Made by a program: the position numbers and the translations under genes. Under the pieces are notes generated by a model. The model was not told where the DNA came from. It saw only the letters and a list, made by a program, of their open reading frames with translations, and ran no database searches. Positions 25,189 to 32,102 of a DNA stretch of 46,555 nt are shown here, piece by piece. The DNA comes from Planctomycetota bacterium. GTDB taxonomy: Bacteria > Planctomycetota > Phycisphaerae > Phycisphaerales > SM1A02. The stretch lies in NCBI GenBank assembly GCA_016873115.1, contig VGYB01000014.1, forward strand, positions 1-46,555, written 5' to 3'. How positions within the stretch are numbered: the stretch's first letter is position 1; each line of letters begins with the position of its first letter.

Positions 25189-25218
25189 AGTATAGGGGGA
25201 TTGCCGTCACTTTTGCAA
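25189..25218 (-). promoter_or_regulatory. Promoter for rpoBC
   Basis: On the minus strand TTGCAA (25213-25218), an 18-nt spacer, and TATACT (25189-25194) form the best sigma70-like promoter in the window. Transcription would start near 25182 and give a leader of about 126 nt. A C10 run lies just upstream of the -35 box (25222-25231). Confidence 0.7.
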
Positions 25219-25278
25219 CTCGGGGGGGGGGACGGTCGGGGCGGCCTGGACCGGGCCGGCGAGGACCCCACCACGGCA

Positions 25279-25305
25279 CAGGCGCCCCGGGATCCGGGGC
25301 GCCTG
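25279..25305 (-). terminator. Long hairpin (attenuator or processing site) between rplL and rpoB
   Basis: Perfect 12-bp stem CAGGCGCCCCGG / CCGGGGCGCCTG with a 3-nt GAT loop. No T-tract follows on the minus strand, so full intrinsic termination is doubtful. The position matches the attenuator/RNase III region between rplL and rpoB in E. coli, which is why attenuation or processing is inferred. Confidence 0.6.
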
Positions 25306-25326
25306 GCTCGACTGCAGGGTTGGCAA

Positions 25327-25371
25327 GCTGGCCGGGGGGCCAGCCGAAGGCATGCTGGCCGGGGGGCCAGC
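25327..25371 (-). repeat. Tandem identical hairpins after rplL
   Basis: The 18-nt palindrome GCTGGCCGGGGGGCCAGC occurs at 25327-25344 and again at 25354-25371, each able to form a 7-bp stem with a 4-nt loop. The first copy seen by RNA polymerase starts 6 nt after the rplL stop codon. Both are followed on the plus strand by a GAAGG tract, so the duplication covers about 24 nt. Confidence 0.75.
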
Positions 25372-25377
25372 GAAGGG

Positions 25378-25779
25378 TCACTTGAGAGCGACCTTGGCGC
25401 CGGCGGCCTCGAGGGCAGCCTTGACCTTGTCGGCTTCGGCCTTCTCGACCTTCTCCTTGATGGCCTTGGGGGCGCCATCAACGAGGGCCTTGGCTTCGGC
25501 GAGACCCAGGCCGGTCGCTTCACGCACGGCCTTGATGACGCCGATCTTCTTGTCGGCCGGGCAGCCTTCAAGGACGACATCGAACTCGGTCTGCGCAGCG
25601 GCAGCAGGGGCGGCTTCGCCACCACCGCCAGCCATCACGACCGCGCCGCCGGCGGCGGGCTCGATGCCGTACTTGTCCTTCATGTAATCAGCCAGGTCGA
25701 CGGCTTCCTTCAGGGTGAGGGAGGCAATCGAGTCGCCCAGCTGCGTGATCTTCGCTTCAAAGGTCTTGGTCTCGGACAT
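25378..25779 (-). CDS. rplL: 50S ribosomal protein L7/L12
   Basis: Ribosomal stalk protein that recruits translation GTPases. The 133 residues have an N-terminal dimerisation helix region ([20 protein letters not shown]), an Ala/Gly-rich hinge at about 42-62, and the C-terminal domain with [40 protein letters not shown] and a Lys-rich last helix. It is somewhat longer than the E. coli protein, mostly at the N-terminus. GGAG lies 7 nt before the ATG. Fourth gene of the operon, 95 nt after rplJ, and followed by the hairpin cluster that separates it from rpoB. Confidence 0.96.
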   Translation of the reverse strand: MSETKTFEAKITQLGDSIASLTLKEAVDLADYMKDKYGIEPAAGGAVVMAGGGGEAAPAAAAQTEFDVVLEGCPADKKIGVIKAVREATGLGLAEAKALVDGAPKAIKEKVEKAEADKVKAALEAAGAKVALK

Positions 25780-25874
25780 GTGAACTCTCCAAATCGTGCC
25801 TTCCAGAGGAGCGCGAACGCCGCGCTTTTAACCCCGAGGGGCCAGTGGTCAGCGGTTGATGTGGTCTGTGTGGA

Positions 25875-26423
25875 TCAGCCGGCCTTGGCTGCGATGGTCT
25901 CGCCCTTCTCGAGGCGCGACTCGATCTCCTTGACGATGCCCATCACGCGGCCACTCGGGCCCGTGACGGCACCCATGAGCTTGCGTGCGGGGGACAGGAT
26001 GAGGGTGACGACCTTGGCCTGCGCCTCGTCCTTGGTCGGGAACTCGCTGAGGCGCTTGACGCCGGCGTCGCCGCCGAACCAGGTGCCATCGATGCAGGCA
26101 CCCTTGAGGACGAGCGCCTCTTGGTCCTTGGCGATCTTGACGAGGTCGCGGGCGATGCCCACGACCGACTCGCCGCCGTAGACGACCGCGGTCGGTCCGC
26201 TGAGGCCGGGCGTGAGCACCTCGAGCGAGGTGCCCTCGAATGCCTTGCGGGCGAGCGAATTCTTCACGACGGTGATGCGCACCTGCTTGGCGTGCAGCTT
26301 CAGGCGAAGGCCAGTGTTGTCGGTGCCGGCCATGCCGCGCAACTCGACGAGCACGGCGCCTTCGACGCCCGTGAAGCGCTTCTTGTACTCGCGGACGATC
26401 ATGTCCTTGATGGTCTTGCTCAT
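25875..26423 (-). CDS. rplJ: 50S ribosomal protein L10
   Basis: Anchors the L7/L12 dimers to the 50S subunit. The 182 residues show the L10 N-terminal RNA-binding domain (VLVELRGMAGTDNTGLRLKL, ITVVKNSLARKAFEGT, GPTAVVYGGE) and a C-terminal L12-binding helix (VMGIVKEIESRLEKGE). AAGGAG 8 nt before the ATG gives a strong ribosome site. It lies 19 nt after rplA. In E. coli L10 with L12 represses its own mRNA; the leader here is too short for that site, so control may differ. Confidence 0.96.
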   Translation of the reverse strand: MSKTIKDMIVREYKKRFTGVEGAVLVELRGMAGTDNTGLRLKLHAKQVRITVVKNSLARKAFEGTSLEVLTPGLSGPTAVVYGGESVVGIARDLVKIAKDQEALVLKGACIDGTWFGGDAGVKRLSEFPTKDEAQAKVVTLILSPARKLMGAVTGPSGRVMGIVKEIESRLEKGETIAAKAG

Positions 26424-26442
26424 GGGTGTGCTCCTTCGGGGC

Positions 26443-27135
26443 TCAGACGGCGACCTGAATGCCAGGGCTCATCGACGCTGCGATGACGCACTTGCGGATG
26501 TAGGTCCCCTTGGCCGAGGCGGGCTTGGCCTTGGTGATCACCTGGATGAAGTGGTTGAGGTTCTCGGCGAGGTCTTCGTCCTTGAAGCTCATCTTGCCGA
26601 TGATGCAGTGGACATTGCCACCGTCGTCGTTGCGGTACTCCGTCTTGCCGGCTGCGTACTCCTTGACGGCGTTGACGACATCGGGGGAGACCGTGCCGGC
26701 CTTGGGGCTGGGCATGAGGCCCTTGGGCCCGAGCACCTTGCCGAGCTTGGAGACCACGCGCATCATGTCGGGGCTGGCCACGGCGATGTCGAAGTCCATC
26801 CAACCGCCCTCGATCTTGCTGACGAGTGCGTCGGCGCCCGCTTCGATGGCACCAGCGGCCTTGGCCGCGGCAACCTTGTCGGCGTTGCAGAAGCACACGA
26901 CCCGCGCGCTCTTGCCGACGCCCTTGGGGAAGGCGATCGAGCCGCGCAGCGCCTGGTCGGCAGCCTTGGTATCGATGCCCAGATGCACCACCACATTCAC
27001 CGTCTGGTCGAACTTGGGGGCCTTGTACTGGCGCAGCGCCTTGACGGCATCGCTGGGGGCGAGCGCCTGTGAAACGAGGCGATCGTTGTTGAAGCGCACG
27101 CGCTTCGAATGTCCGATGACGACCTTCTTGGCCAT
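26443..27135 (-). CDS. rplA: 50S ribosomal protein L1
   Basis: Binds 23S rRNA at the L1 stalk near the E site. The 230 residues include KFDQTVNVVVHLGIDTKAAD, RGSIAFPKGVGKSARV, the domain II region with KLGKVLGPKGLMPSPKAGTV (the L1 signature) and KTEYRNDDGGNVHCIIGKMS. It starts 4 nt after the rplK stop, with its Shine-Dalgarno GGAG inside the end of rplK, so the two are coupled. L1 is a known translational repressor of the L11-L1 mRNA in other bacteria. Confidence 0.97.
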   Translation of the reverse strand: MAKKVVIGHSKRVRFNNDRLVSQALAPSDAVKALRQYKAPKFDQTVNVVVHLGIDTKAADQALRGSIAFPKGVGKSARVVCFCNADKVAAAKAAGAIEAGADALVSKIEGGWMDFDIAVASPDMMRVVSKLGKVLGPKGLMPSPKAGTVSPDVVNAVKEYAAGKTEYRNDDGGNVHCIIGKMSFKDEDLAENLNHFIQVITKAKPASAKGTYIRKCVIAASMSPGIQVAV

Positions 27136-27139
27136 GGGT

Positions 27140-27565
27140 TCAGTTCTCCACCGTCACGCCCATCGAGCGTGCGCTGCCTGCGATCACCCGCATGGCGGCT
27201 TCGACCGTCGCGGCGTTCATGTCCTTCATCTTGCCTTCGGCGATCTTGCGAAGCTGGGCTTGCGTGATCGTGCCGACCTTCTTGGTGTTCGGCTCGCCCG
27301 AACCCTTCTCGAGCTTGAGTTCGGCCTTGATCAGCTCGCTGGCAGGGCTCGACTTGATCTCGAGATCGAAGGTGCGGTCCGAGTAGACCGTGATGATGCA
27401 ACCGACGACGCGGCCGTTGAACTCGCGCGTGGCATCGTTGAACTTGGTGATGAACTGGCCGGGGTTGACGCCGTTGGCGCCAAGGACGGGACCGAGCGGC
27501 GGGGCAGGGGTTGCCTTGCCGCCGGGGGCCATGATCTTGAAGACCTTGGTGACTTTCTTTGCCAT
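27140..27565 (-). CDS. rplK: 50S ribosomal protein L11
   Basis: Part of the GTPase-associated centre of the 50S subunit. The 141 residues begin AKKVTKVFKIMAPGGKATPA and contain PPLGPVLGANGVNPGQFITK (proline-rich thiostrepton/stringent-response region), GRVVGCIITVYSDRTFDLEI and the RNA-binding C-terminal domain ending MRVIAGSARSMGVTVEN. GGGAGG lies 8 nt before the ATG. It is the first gene of the operon. The usual secE-nusG pair is missing upstream, where tyrS is divergent instead. Confidence 0.97.
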   Translation of the reverse strand: MAKKVTKVFKIMAPGGKATPAPPLGPVLGANGVNPGQFITKFNDATREFNGRVVGCIITVYSDRTFDLEIKSSPASELIKAELKLEKGSGEPNTKKVGTITQAQLRKIAEGKMKDMNAATVEAAMRVIAGSARSMGVTVEN

Positions 27566-27608
27566 CGTGTGAACCTCCCACCACGCCAGACCTCCGCCGG
27601 TCTCGGGG

Positions 27609-27630
27609 CCCTTCGCCGGGCAGCGAAGGG
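27609..27630 (-). promoter_or_regulatory. Hairpin in the rplK leader
   Basis: CCCTTCG / CGAAGGG, a 7-bp stem with an 8-nt loop, 44 nt before the rplK start. A smaller AGACC/GGTCT hairpin lies between it and the gene. This is the place where an L1-binding autoregulatory site is found in other bacteria, but I cannot align it to a known L1 site. Confidence 0.4.
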
Positions 27631-27817
27631 TGCGCAGTAGTTCGTGCGGTACTGAATTGTGAGTCGCGCAGGCTAGCGGCTCCCCCGCGGCAAGGCAAGG
27701 GCGGTGACGGTGGATTCCGCCCCGAGCCGCGACGGTGGGCCCTCGGATGGTTCGATTGCAATGGGCGGCCTGGTCCTGTCCGGTAATGCCGATGACGGTC
27801 GCATGACGGGCCAGGTT

Positions 27818-27833
27818 CCTCTATCAATAGAGG
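27818..27833 (+). promoter_or_regulatory. Perfect palindrome at the tyrS start
   Basis: CCTCTATCAATAGAGG, one base before the tyrS ATG. It contains TATCAA, a possible -10 box 7 nt before the ATG. It could be an operator overlapping the promoter of a leaderless transcript, or, if transcribed, a 6-bp stem blocking initiation. No ordinary Shine-Dalgarno is available. Confidence 0.55.
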
Positions 27834-27834
27834 C

Positions 27835-29133
27835 ATGGCCCAGTCCTTCCTCGATGAACTGCGTTGGCGCGGCATGCTCTCCCAGACGGCAGGAGAAGGC
27901 ATCGAGGCCCATTTGGCCGGCGGGGCGAGAACCGCCTACTGCGGCTTCGATCCCACGAGCGACAGCCTGACGCTGGGGAACTACGTCGCGATGAAGCTGC
28001 TCGCGCACTGGCAGCGCGCTGGGCATCGACCCATCGTGGTCATGGGCGGCGGCACTGGACTGATCGGCGATCCCAGCGGCAAGAGCGCCGAGCGCCAGTT
28101 GCTCGACCGTGAGCAGGTCAGGGCCAACATCGCGGGGCAGCGCCGCATCTTCGAGCGCATGCTGGACTTCTCAGGTCCCAACGCGGCCATCGTCGTCGAC
28201 AACGGCGAGTGGCTCGGTCGCCTCGGCTACATCGAGGTGCTGCGCGAGGTCGGCAAGCACTTCAGCGTGAACCAGATGATCGTGCGTGATTCGGTGGCGA
28301 GCCGCCTCAATGGCCGCGAGCAGGGGATCAGCTACACCGAGTTCAGCTACATGATCCTGCAGGCCTATGACTTCCTGCACCTCCATCGCACGCACCACTG
28401 CACGGTGCAACTCGGTGGCAGCGACCAGTTCGGCAACATCGTGAGCGGCATCGATCTCATCCGTCGCTGCGGCGGACGCGAGGGCGATGCCCCCGCCGCA
28501 TCGTTCGGGGTGACCGCTCAGTTGCTCACCAAGGCGGATGGCGGGAAGTTCGGCAAGAGCGAGCAGGGCGCCGTCTGGCTGTCGGCTGATCGCACTTCGC
28601 CCTACCGGCTGCACCAGTACCTGCTGAATGAAGCGGATGCGGATGTCGTGAAGTTGCTGCGATGGCTCACCTTCCTGCCCAAGGAACGCATCGCGGAGCT
28701 CGAGGCAGCACACGCTGCGAATCCCGGCGGCCGCGATGCGCACCGAGCGCTTGCCGACGAACTCGTCACCCTCCTGCACGGGGCGCACGAGTGCGCACGC
28801 GCGCGGGCCACCGCCAAGGCGCTCTTCAGTGGTGATGTGCAGCAACTCGATGCCGGCCAGGTCGCCGATGTGGCTGATGAGGTGCCGTCGTGGGCGGTCC
28901 CGGCCGATCGACTTGCCGTCGGCATTCCTCTGGTCGATGCGCTCGCGGACAGCAAGGTGCTCGCGGCGAGCAAGCGCGAGGCGCGTGAGTTCCTCCAGTC
29001 CGGCAGCGTGATGGTGAATGGCGTCAAGGCATCGCCCGAGGCCGTGCTCACCGAGCGCGAGCTCATGCATGGGCGCGCTGTGCTCGTGCGGCGCGGCAAG
29101 AAACTGTGGTGCGCGATCGTGCGTGCGGGCTGA
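27835..29133 (+). CDS. tyrS: Tyrosyl-tRNA synthetase
   Basis: Class I synthetase charging tRNA-Tyr; cytosolic, 432 residues. The Rossmann core has AYCGFDPTSDSLTLGN (35-49), where HIGH reads TLGN, then GGGTGLIGDPSGKSAER, the tyrosine pocket SYTEFSYMILQAYDF, QLGGSDQFGNIVSGI and the KMSKS equivalent GKFGKS near 240. The C-terminus has an S4 RNA-binding domain (SKREAREFLQSGSVMVNG). Loss of the first His of HIGH, which stabilises the transition state in the Bacillus enzyme, is worth noting. The N-terminus FLDELRWRGML fits the family, confirming ATG 27835 despite the absent Shine-Dalgarno. Divergent from rplK. Confidence 0.96.
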   Translation: MAQSFLDELRWRGMLSQTAGEGIEAHLAGGARTAYCGFDPTSDSLTLGNYVAMKLLAHWQRAGHRPIVVMGGGTGLIGDPSGKSAERQLLDREQVRANIAGQRRIFERMLDFSGPNAAIVVDNGEWLGRLGYIEVLREVGKHFSVNQMIVRDSVASRLNGREQGISYTEFSYMILQAYDFLHLHRTHHCTVQLGGSDQFGNIVSGIDLIRRCGGREGDAPAASFGVTAQLLTKADGGKFGKSEQGAVWLSADRTSPYRLHQYLLNEADADVVKLLRWLTFLPKERIAELEAAHAANPGGRDAHRALADELVTLLHGAHECARARATAKALFSGDVQQLDAGQVADVADEVPSWAVPADRLAVGIPLVDALADSKVLAASKREAREFLQSGSVMVNGVKASPEAVLTERELMHGRAVLVRRGKKLWCAIVRAG

Positions 29134-29218
29134 CTCGCCAGCGAGAGCTCGACGGTGAGCACCCATGGGTTGGTCGATCGCAGCGTGTGCAGCAGGGCAT
29201 CGAACCTGGCGGCGCGGC

Positions 29219-29224
29219 TAGGAT
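29219..29224 (+). promoter_or_regulatory. TAGGAT box before the 29232 gene (-10 box or Shine-Dalgarno)
   Basis: TAGGAT ends 7 nt before the ATG and fits a leaderless -10 element. Its AGGA core, 8 nt from the ATG, could equally be a weak Shine-Dalgarno. Confidence 0.3.
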
Positions 29225-29231
29225 AGCCCTC

Positions 29232-29750
29232 ATGTCAGGGAGTGACTTCGAGCTCGGCCGGTTCGGCGGTGTCTGTGCGCTCACCGGTGAGGCGATCGCC
29301 TCCGGAGCGCCATTCGTGGCGGCCATGGTGGAGCAGGACCTTCCCGATGCGCCGCCCTTCGCGCGTGTTGATGTGAGCGTTCGGGCGTGGGACGAGGGTC
29401 GCAGGCCCGATCGGCTCCTGGCGTTCTGGCGGACCACCGCCCCCGAACCCGGACAGAAGCGCCAGGCCTTCATCAGCGATGACACGCTGCTGGACATGGT
29501 TCGTCGCATGAACGACGCCGATCCGCGCCGCGCACGCTATCGATGGCTCTTGGCGCTGATCCTGCTGCGCAAGCGGGCCCTCCGGCATCTGCGCATCGAT
29601 CAAGGTCCCGACGGCGAGCGCTGGCTCTTCATGCCACGCGGAGCGGATGAATCGACTGAGCCGATCGCGGTGGCCAATCCCGGCCTGCGCGACGAGGAAC
29701 TGCAGGATCTGGCTGACCAGCTCGGTGAGGTCCTGCGGAGCGAGGCATGA
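29232..29750 (+). CDS. Conserved hypothetical protein
   Basis: A 172-residue soluble protein. The N-terminus FGGVCALTGEAIASGAPFVAA, then PPFARVDVSVRAWDEG and LLAFWRTTAPEP, follow a pattern I associate with small proteins found mainly in planctomycetes (a Cys-x-LTG turn, an 'R.D' strand and a conserved Trp). A helical middle (RYRWLLALILLRKRALRHL) and an acidic C-terminal helix (DEELQDLADQLGEVLRSE) complete it. Function unknown. The ATG is preceded by TAGGAT. It overlaps the following lipoprotein gene by ATGA, which suggests both work with the envelope even though this protein has no signal peptide. Confidence 0.8.
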   Translation: MSGSDFELGRFGGVCALTGEAIASGAPFVAAMVEQDLPDAPPFARVDVSVRAWDEGRRPDRLLAFWRTTAPEPGQKRQAFISDDTLLDMVRRMNDADPRRARYRWLLALILLRKRALRHLRIDQGPDGERWLFMPRGADESTEPIAVANPGLRDEELQDLADQLGEVLRSEA

Positions 29751-30514
29751 GGTTCGCCGGCGCGCTGCTTGCCGCCATCGCGGTCCTCGGTACCGGCTGC
29801 TGCACGGCCCGTCCGGTGCAGGCACCCATGTCGATCGAGGAGTTCCGCTCAAGGCAGGCTGTTCGCGTCGAGCGCACCGCGGCGATCACGGCGACTGGAA
29901 CGCTCGAACTTCGTTGGCGCGATGCCGGTGGCGAGCACTTCGAATCCGTGGATGCCCAGTGGTGGATCGAGCGCCCCGAGTCGATGGCGCTTCTCTTGAA
30001 GAAGCTCGGCGAGCGCATGGCGCTGGCCGGCCGCGACCGCGACATGGCGTGGGTCATCGACTTGCGTCCGAAGCCGCCGCAGTTGCGGGTGATCAAGCTG
30101 GGGGAGGAGCCTGAGGGCTGGGCGCAGGCGCTCTTGCCGATGCACCTGCCGTGGTTGCTTGGCGTGGCGTCGCTGCCGACCGCGGAGCCGGAGCGAACAT
30201 GGATCGAGGGCGGGCTGGCCTGGTCATCCTGGACCGATCGAGCCATCGGCTGGGATCACCTCGGTCGCCCGCGGGGTGCGCGCATTCTGGTCGGCGATCG
30301 CGTCGTGGCCGCATCGGAACTCGACCCCGGGCAGTGGCGCACGCTCGGAGGAGTCGATGTGCTGTGCGGGCACTGCACCCTTCGCTCGCCTGAACACGGC
30401 GCAACGGCGGATCTGTTCCTCTACGAACCGACATCATTCGAGCCCGGCAGCAAGGGCAAGGTGCTCGAGCTCGCCGTGATCCGCGACACCCTGCAGCCTC
30501 AGGTGGTTCCGTGA
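29747..30514 (+). CDS. Lipoprotein of unknown function
   Basis: A 255-residue protein with a short N-terminal hydrophobic segment ending LGTGC-C (candidate lipidated Cys18; the -3 residue is Gly, so the lipobox is imperfect). The mature part reads as a beta-rich domain: TATGTLELRWRDAGGEHFES, DAQWWIERPESMALLLKKLG, then Asp-Met-Ala-Trp and VIDLRPKPPQLRVIKLG. This resembles the unclosed beta-barrel of LolA/LolB-type lipoprotein carriers, but I cannot confirm it. A CGHC motif occurs near residue 203. It overlaps its neighbours by 4 nt on both sides (ATGA before, GTGA after). Confidence 0.78.
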   Translation: MRFAGALLAAIAVLGTGCCTARPVQAPMSIEEFRSRQAVRVERTAAITATGTLELRWRDAGGEHFESVDAQWWIERPESMALLLKKLGERMALAGRDRDMAWVIDLRPKPPQLRVIKLGEEPEGWAQALLPMHLPWLLGVASLPTAEPERTWIEGGLAWSSWTDRAIGWDHLGRPRGARILVGDRVVAASELDPGQWRTLGGVDVLCGHCTLRSPEHGATADLFLYEPTSFEPGSKGKVLELAVIRDTLQPQVVP

Positions 30515-32037
30515 TCGGTCCCGGCCTCGCACGCCGCTGGATGCGCCGTGCCTTGATGGTGGCTGTGCTGGCCATGCTCGCCATTCCGGCGCAGGCACAG
30601 AGCCCGACCGGCGAGGGGATGCTCCGCGCGGCGTCGAGCGGTGATCATGTCTGGGTCGTCGTACCGACCCAGGGTGTTGGCGGCATGCGGGGCACCAAGG
30701 TCATGCACCACGCTGCGGACATGGGTCCGCTGGGCATGCGTCAGGCGTTCGAGTTTGCGCGTCCGGTCGTGGACCTTGTTGCGACGGGCGACCGGGTGTG
30801 GATCGTCTTCGGCCCCGAGCAGGGCAGGCCGGGGGAACCGGTCTATGACGTGGCCAGTTCGACCGTGCGGCGGAACCTTGCGGTAGGCACCTACTACGAC
30901 CTGCCGCTTGGCTCGATGAAGCTCGAACCACAGGTCGCTGCCGATGGGTGGCGTGGCATCGCTGCGCTCCCGGGATCGCCTGCGGTCGCGCGTCAGACCC
31001 AGTCGGGGATCGAGCTCGTTCGCCCAACCTCCACAGCGTGGGTTCCAATCGATGTTCCGACCGACCTGCCGGAGTCGTCGTGGTTCGTGCCGTGGCCGGT
31101 GCAGGGTCAGCCGTCTGCCGCACTGGCCGTGATCGAGGGTGATGCGCTGCGCACCTGGACGCGCCTGGGCGATGCTTGGATGTCGCAGCGTTGGCCCGTT
31201 CCATCGGCCGCCGTGCATGTGGTGCCGGGAGCCTCGCGCCCCACGGTCGTGCACCTGGGCGAGGGACGCCGCGAACTGGTGTCGCTCACTCCTTCAGGAG
31301 CCATCGTGGCCCACGAACTCCACGCGAGCGCTGATCCGTGGTGCGTCGCCGGTCGCGGCGATCGGTTCGTGGTCTTCAGCCTTCGCGGCGAGGAACTCTT
31401 CATGTCGCTCCTCGGCATGGATGGATCCTCGGCATCCGCATCGGAACCCGTGCAGGAGCAGGCGCGGACCACGGGGCTCTGGCTCCACCTGCCGCTTCTG
31501 GGCGCGATCACGGTCGCGGCACTCCTCGCTGTATTCCTGCTTCGATCCGGTCCCGATGCGGGCGGCGTTCTGCCTGCCGGCTGGGAGCCCTTGCCCCTGG
31601 TGCGTCGTGCACTGGCTCTCGTCATCGATCTGGTGCCTGGTGCCGTCGTCTCCATGCTGCTGCTTCACGCCTCGGTGCGCGACTTGCTGGCGATGCCATC
31701 GTGGACCGCTGACTCCACGGCGGCAGCCGCATCGAGCCTGATGCTGGTCGTGGGATGGGCACAGGCTTCCATCATCGAGTCGTTCCTCGGTGCATCGCCG
31801 GGCAAGTGGCTGGTGGGTGGTGTGGTCGTCAGCACGGAGCCGGGGTCGCCATGGCGTGCCTCGGTGGCGCGGCGGACCCTGCGCTGCTTCCTGGCGCTTG
31901 TGGTGCTGTTTGCGCCGGCACTCGGCTTCCTGGCCATGGTTCATCCCGCCCTGCAAGGCCTGCCGGAACAGCTCACGCGCACTGCCGTCGCACGACGAGC
32001 ACTCGAGCCGGTCCCGCCACCGCCGCCGATGCCGTGA
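30511..32037 (+). CDS. Membrane protein: exported N-terminal domain plus C-terminal RDD domain
   Basis: A 508-residue protein starting at GTG 30511, overlapping the lipoprotein stop by 4 nt. A signal peptide or anchor (RRALMVAVLAMLAIPAQAQ, about 12-30) leads into a 290-residue exported region with repeated short Trp/Val-rich strands (HVWVVVPTQG, DRVWIVFGPE, DRFVVFSLRGEEL), which looks like a beta-propeller. A membrane helix follows at about 327-347. The C-terminal RDD domain has VRRALALVIDLVPGAVV, a second helix near 390, and FLGASPGKWLVGGVVV with SVARRTLRCFLALVVL. The last residues are proline-rich. RDD proteins are poorly understood; some are linked to Na+/H+ or solute transport. Confidence 0.85.
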   Translation: MIGPGLARRWMRRALMVAVLAMLAIPAQAQSPTGEGMLRAASSGDHVWVVVPTQGVGGMRGTKVMHHAADMGPLGMRQAFEFARPVVDLVATGDRVWIVFGPEQGRPGEPVYDVASSTVRRNLAVGTYYDLPLGSMKLEPQVAADGWRGIAALPGSPAVARQTQSGIELVRPTSTAWVPIDVPTDLPESSWFVPWPVQGQPSAALAVIEGDALRTWTRLGDAWMSQRWPVPSAAVHVVPGASRPTVVHLGEGRRELVSLTPSGAIVAHELHASADPWCVAGRGDRFVVFSLRGEELFMSLLGMDGSSASASEPVQEQARTTGLWLHLPLLGAITVAALLAVFLLRSGPDAGGVLPAGWEPLPLVRRALALVIDLVPGAVVSMLLLHASVRDLLAMPSWTADSTAAAASSLMLVVGWAQASIIESFLGASPGKWLVGGVVVSTEPGSPWRASVARRTLRCFLALVVLFAPALGFLAMVHPALQGLPEQLTRTAVARRALEPVPPPPPMP

Positions 32038-32044
32038 CGGCTCA

Positions 32045-32065
32045 GCCGCCCACGGATGGGGCGGC
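32045..32065. terminator. Weak bidirectional hairpin between convergent genes
   Basis: GCCGCCC / GGGCGGC, a 7-bp stem with a 7-nt loop, lies in the 65-nt gap between the RDD gene and gnd. No T-tract follows on either strand. Confidence 0.35.
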
Positions 32066-32102
32066 TTGGTCCGGCCGTGGGGGGGGTCAGGGCGTCGATC
32101 GG

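Larger units (their letters stand above)
25057..25377 (-). other. rplL-rpoB spacer (321 nt, no gene)
   Basis: In minus-strand order from the rplL stop it holds two identical short hairpins, one long hairpin without a T-tract, a run of ten C, a consensus-like promoter, and about 126 nt of rpoB leader. The open frames across it lack homology and conflict with these elements. Confidence 0.75.

Noticed and set aside
27566-27834. Possible T-box or tRNA-like element upstream of tyrS
   Set aside because: No T-box sequence, no antiterminator and no cloverleaf; the tyrS start has almost no leader if the TATCAA box is used.
28171-29166. Minus-strand frame opposite tyrS
   Set aside because: Antisense of a clearly identified synthetase.
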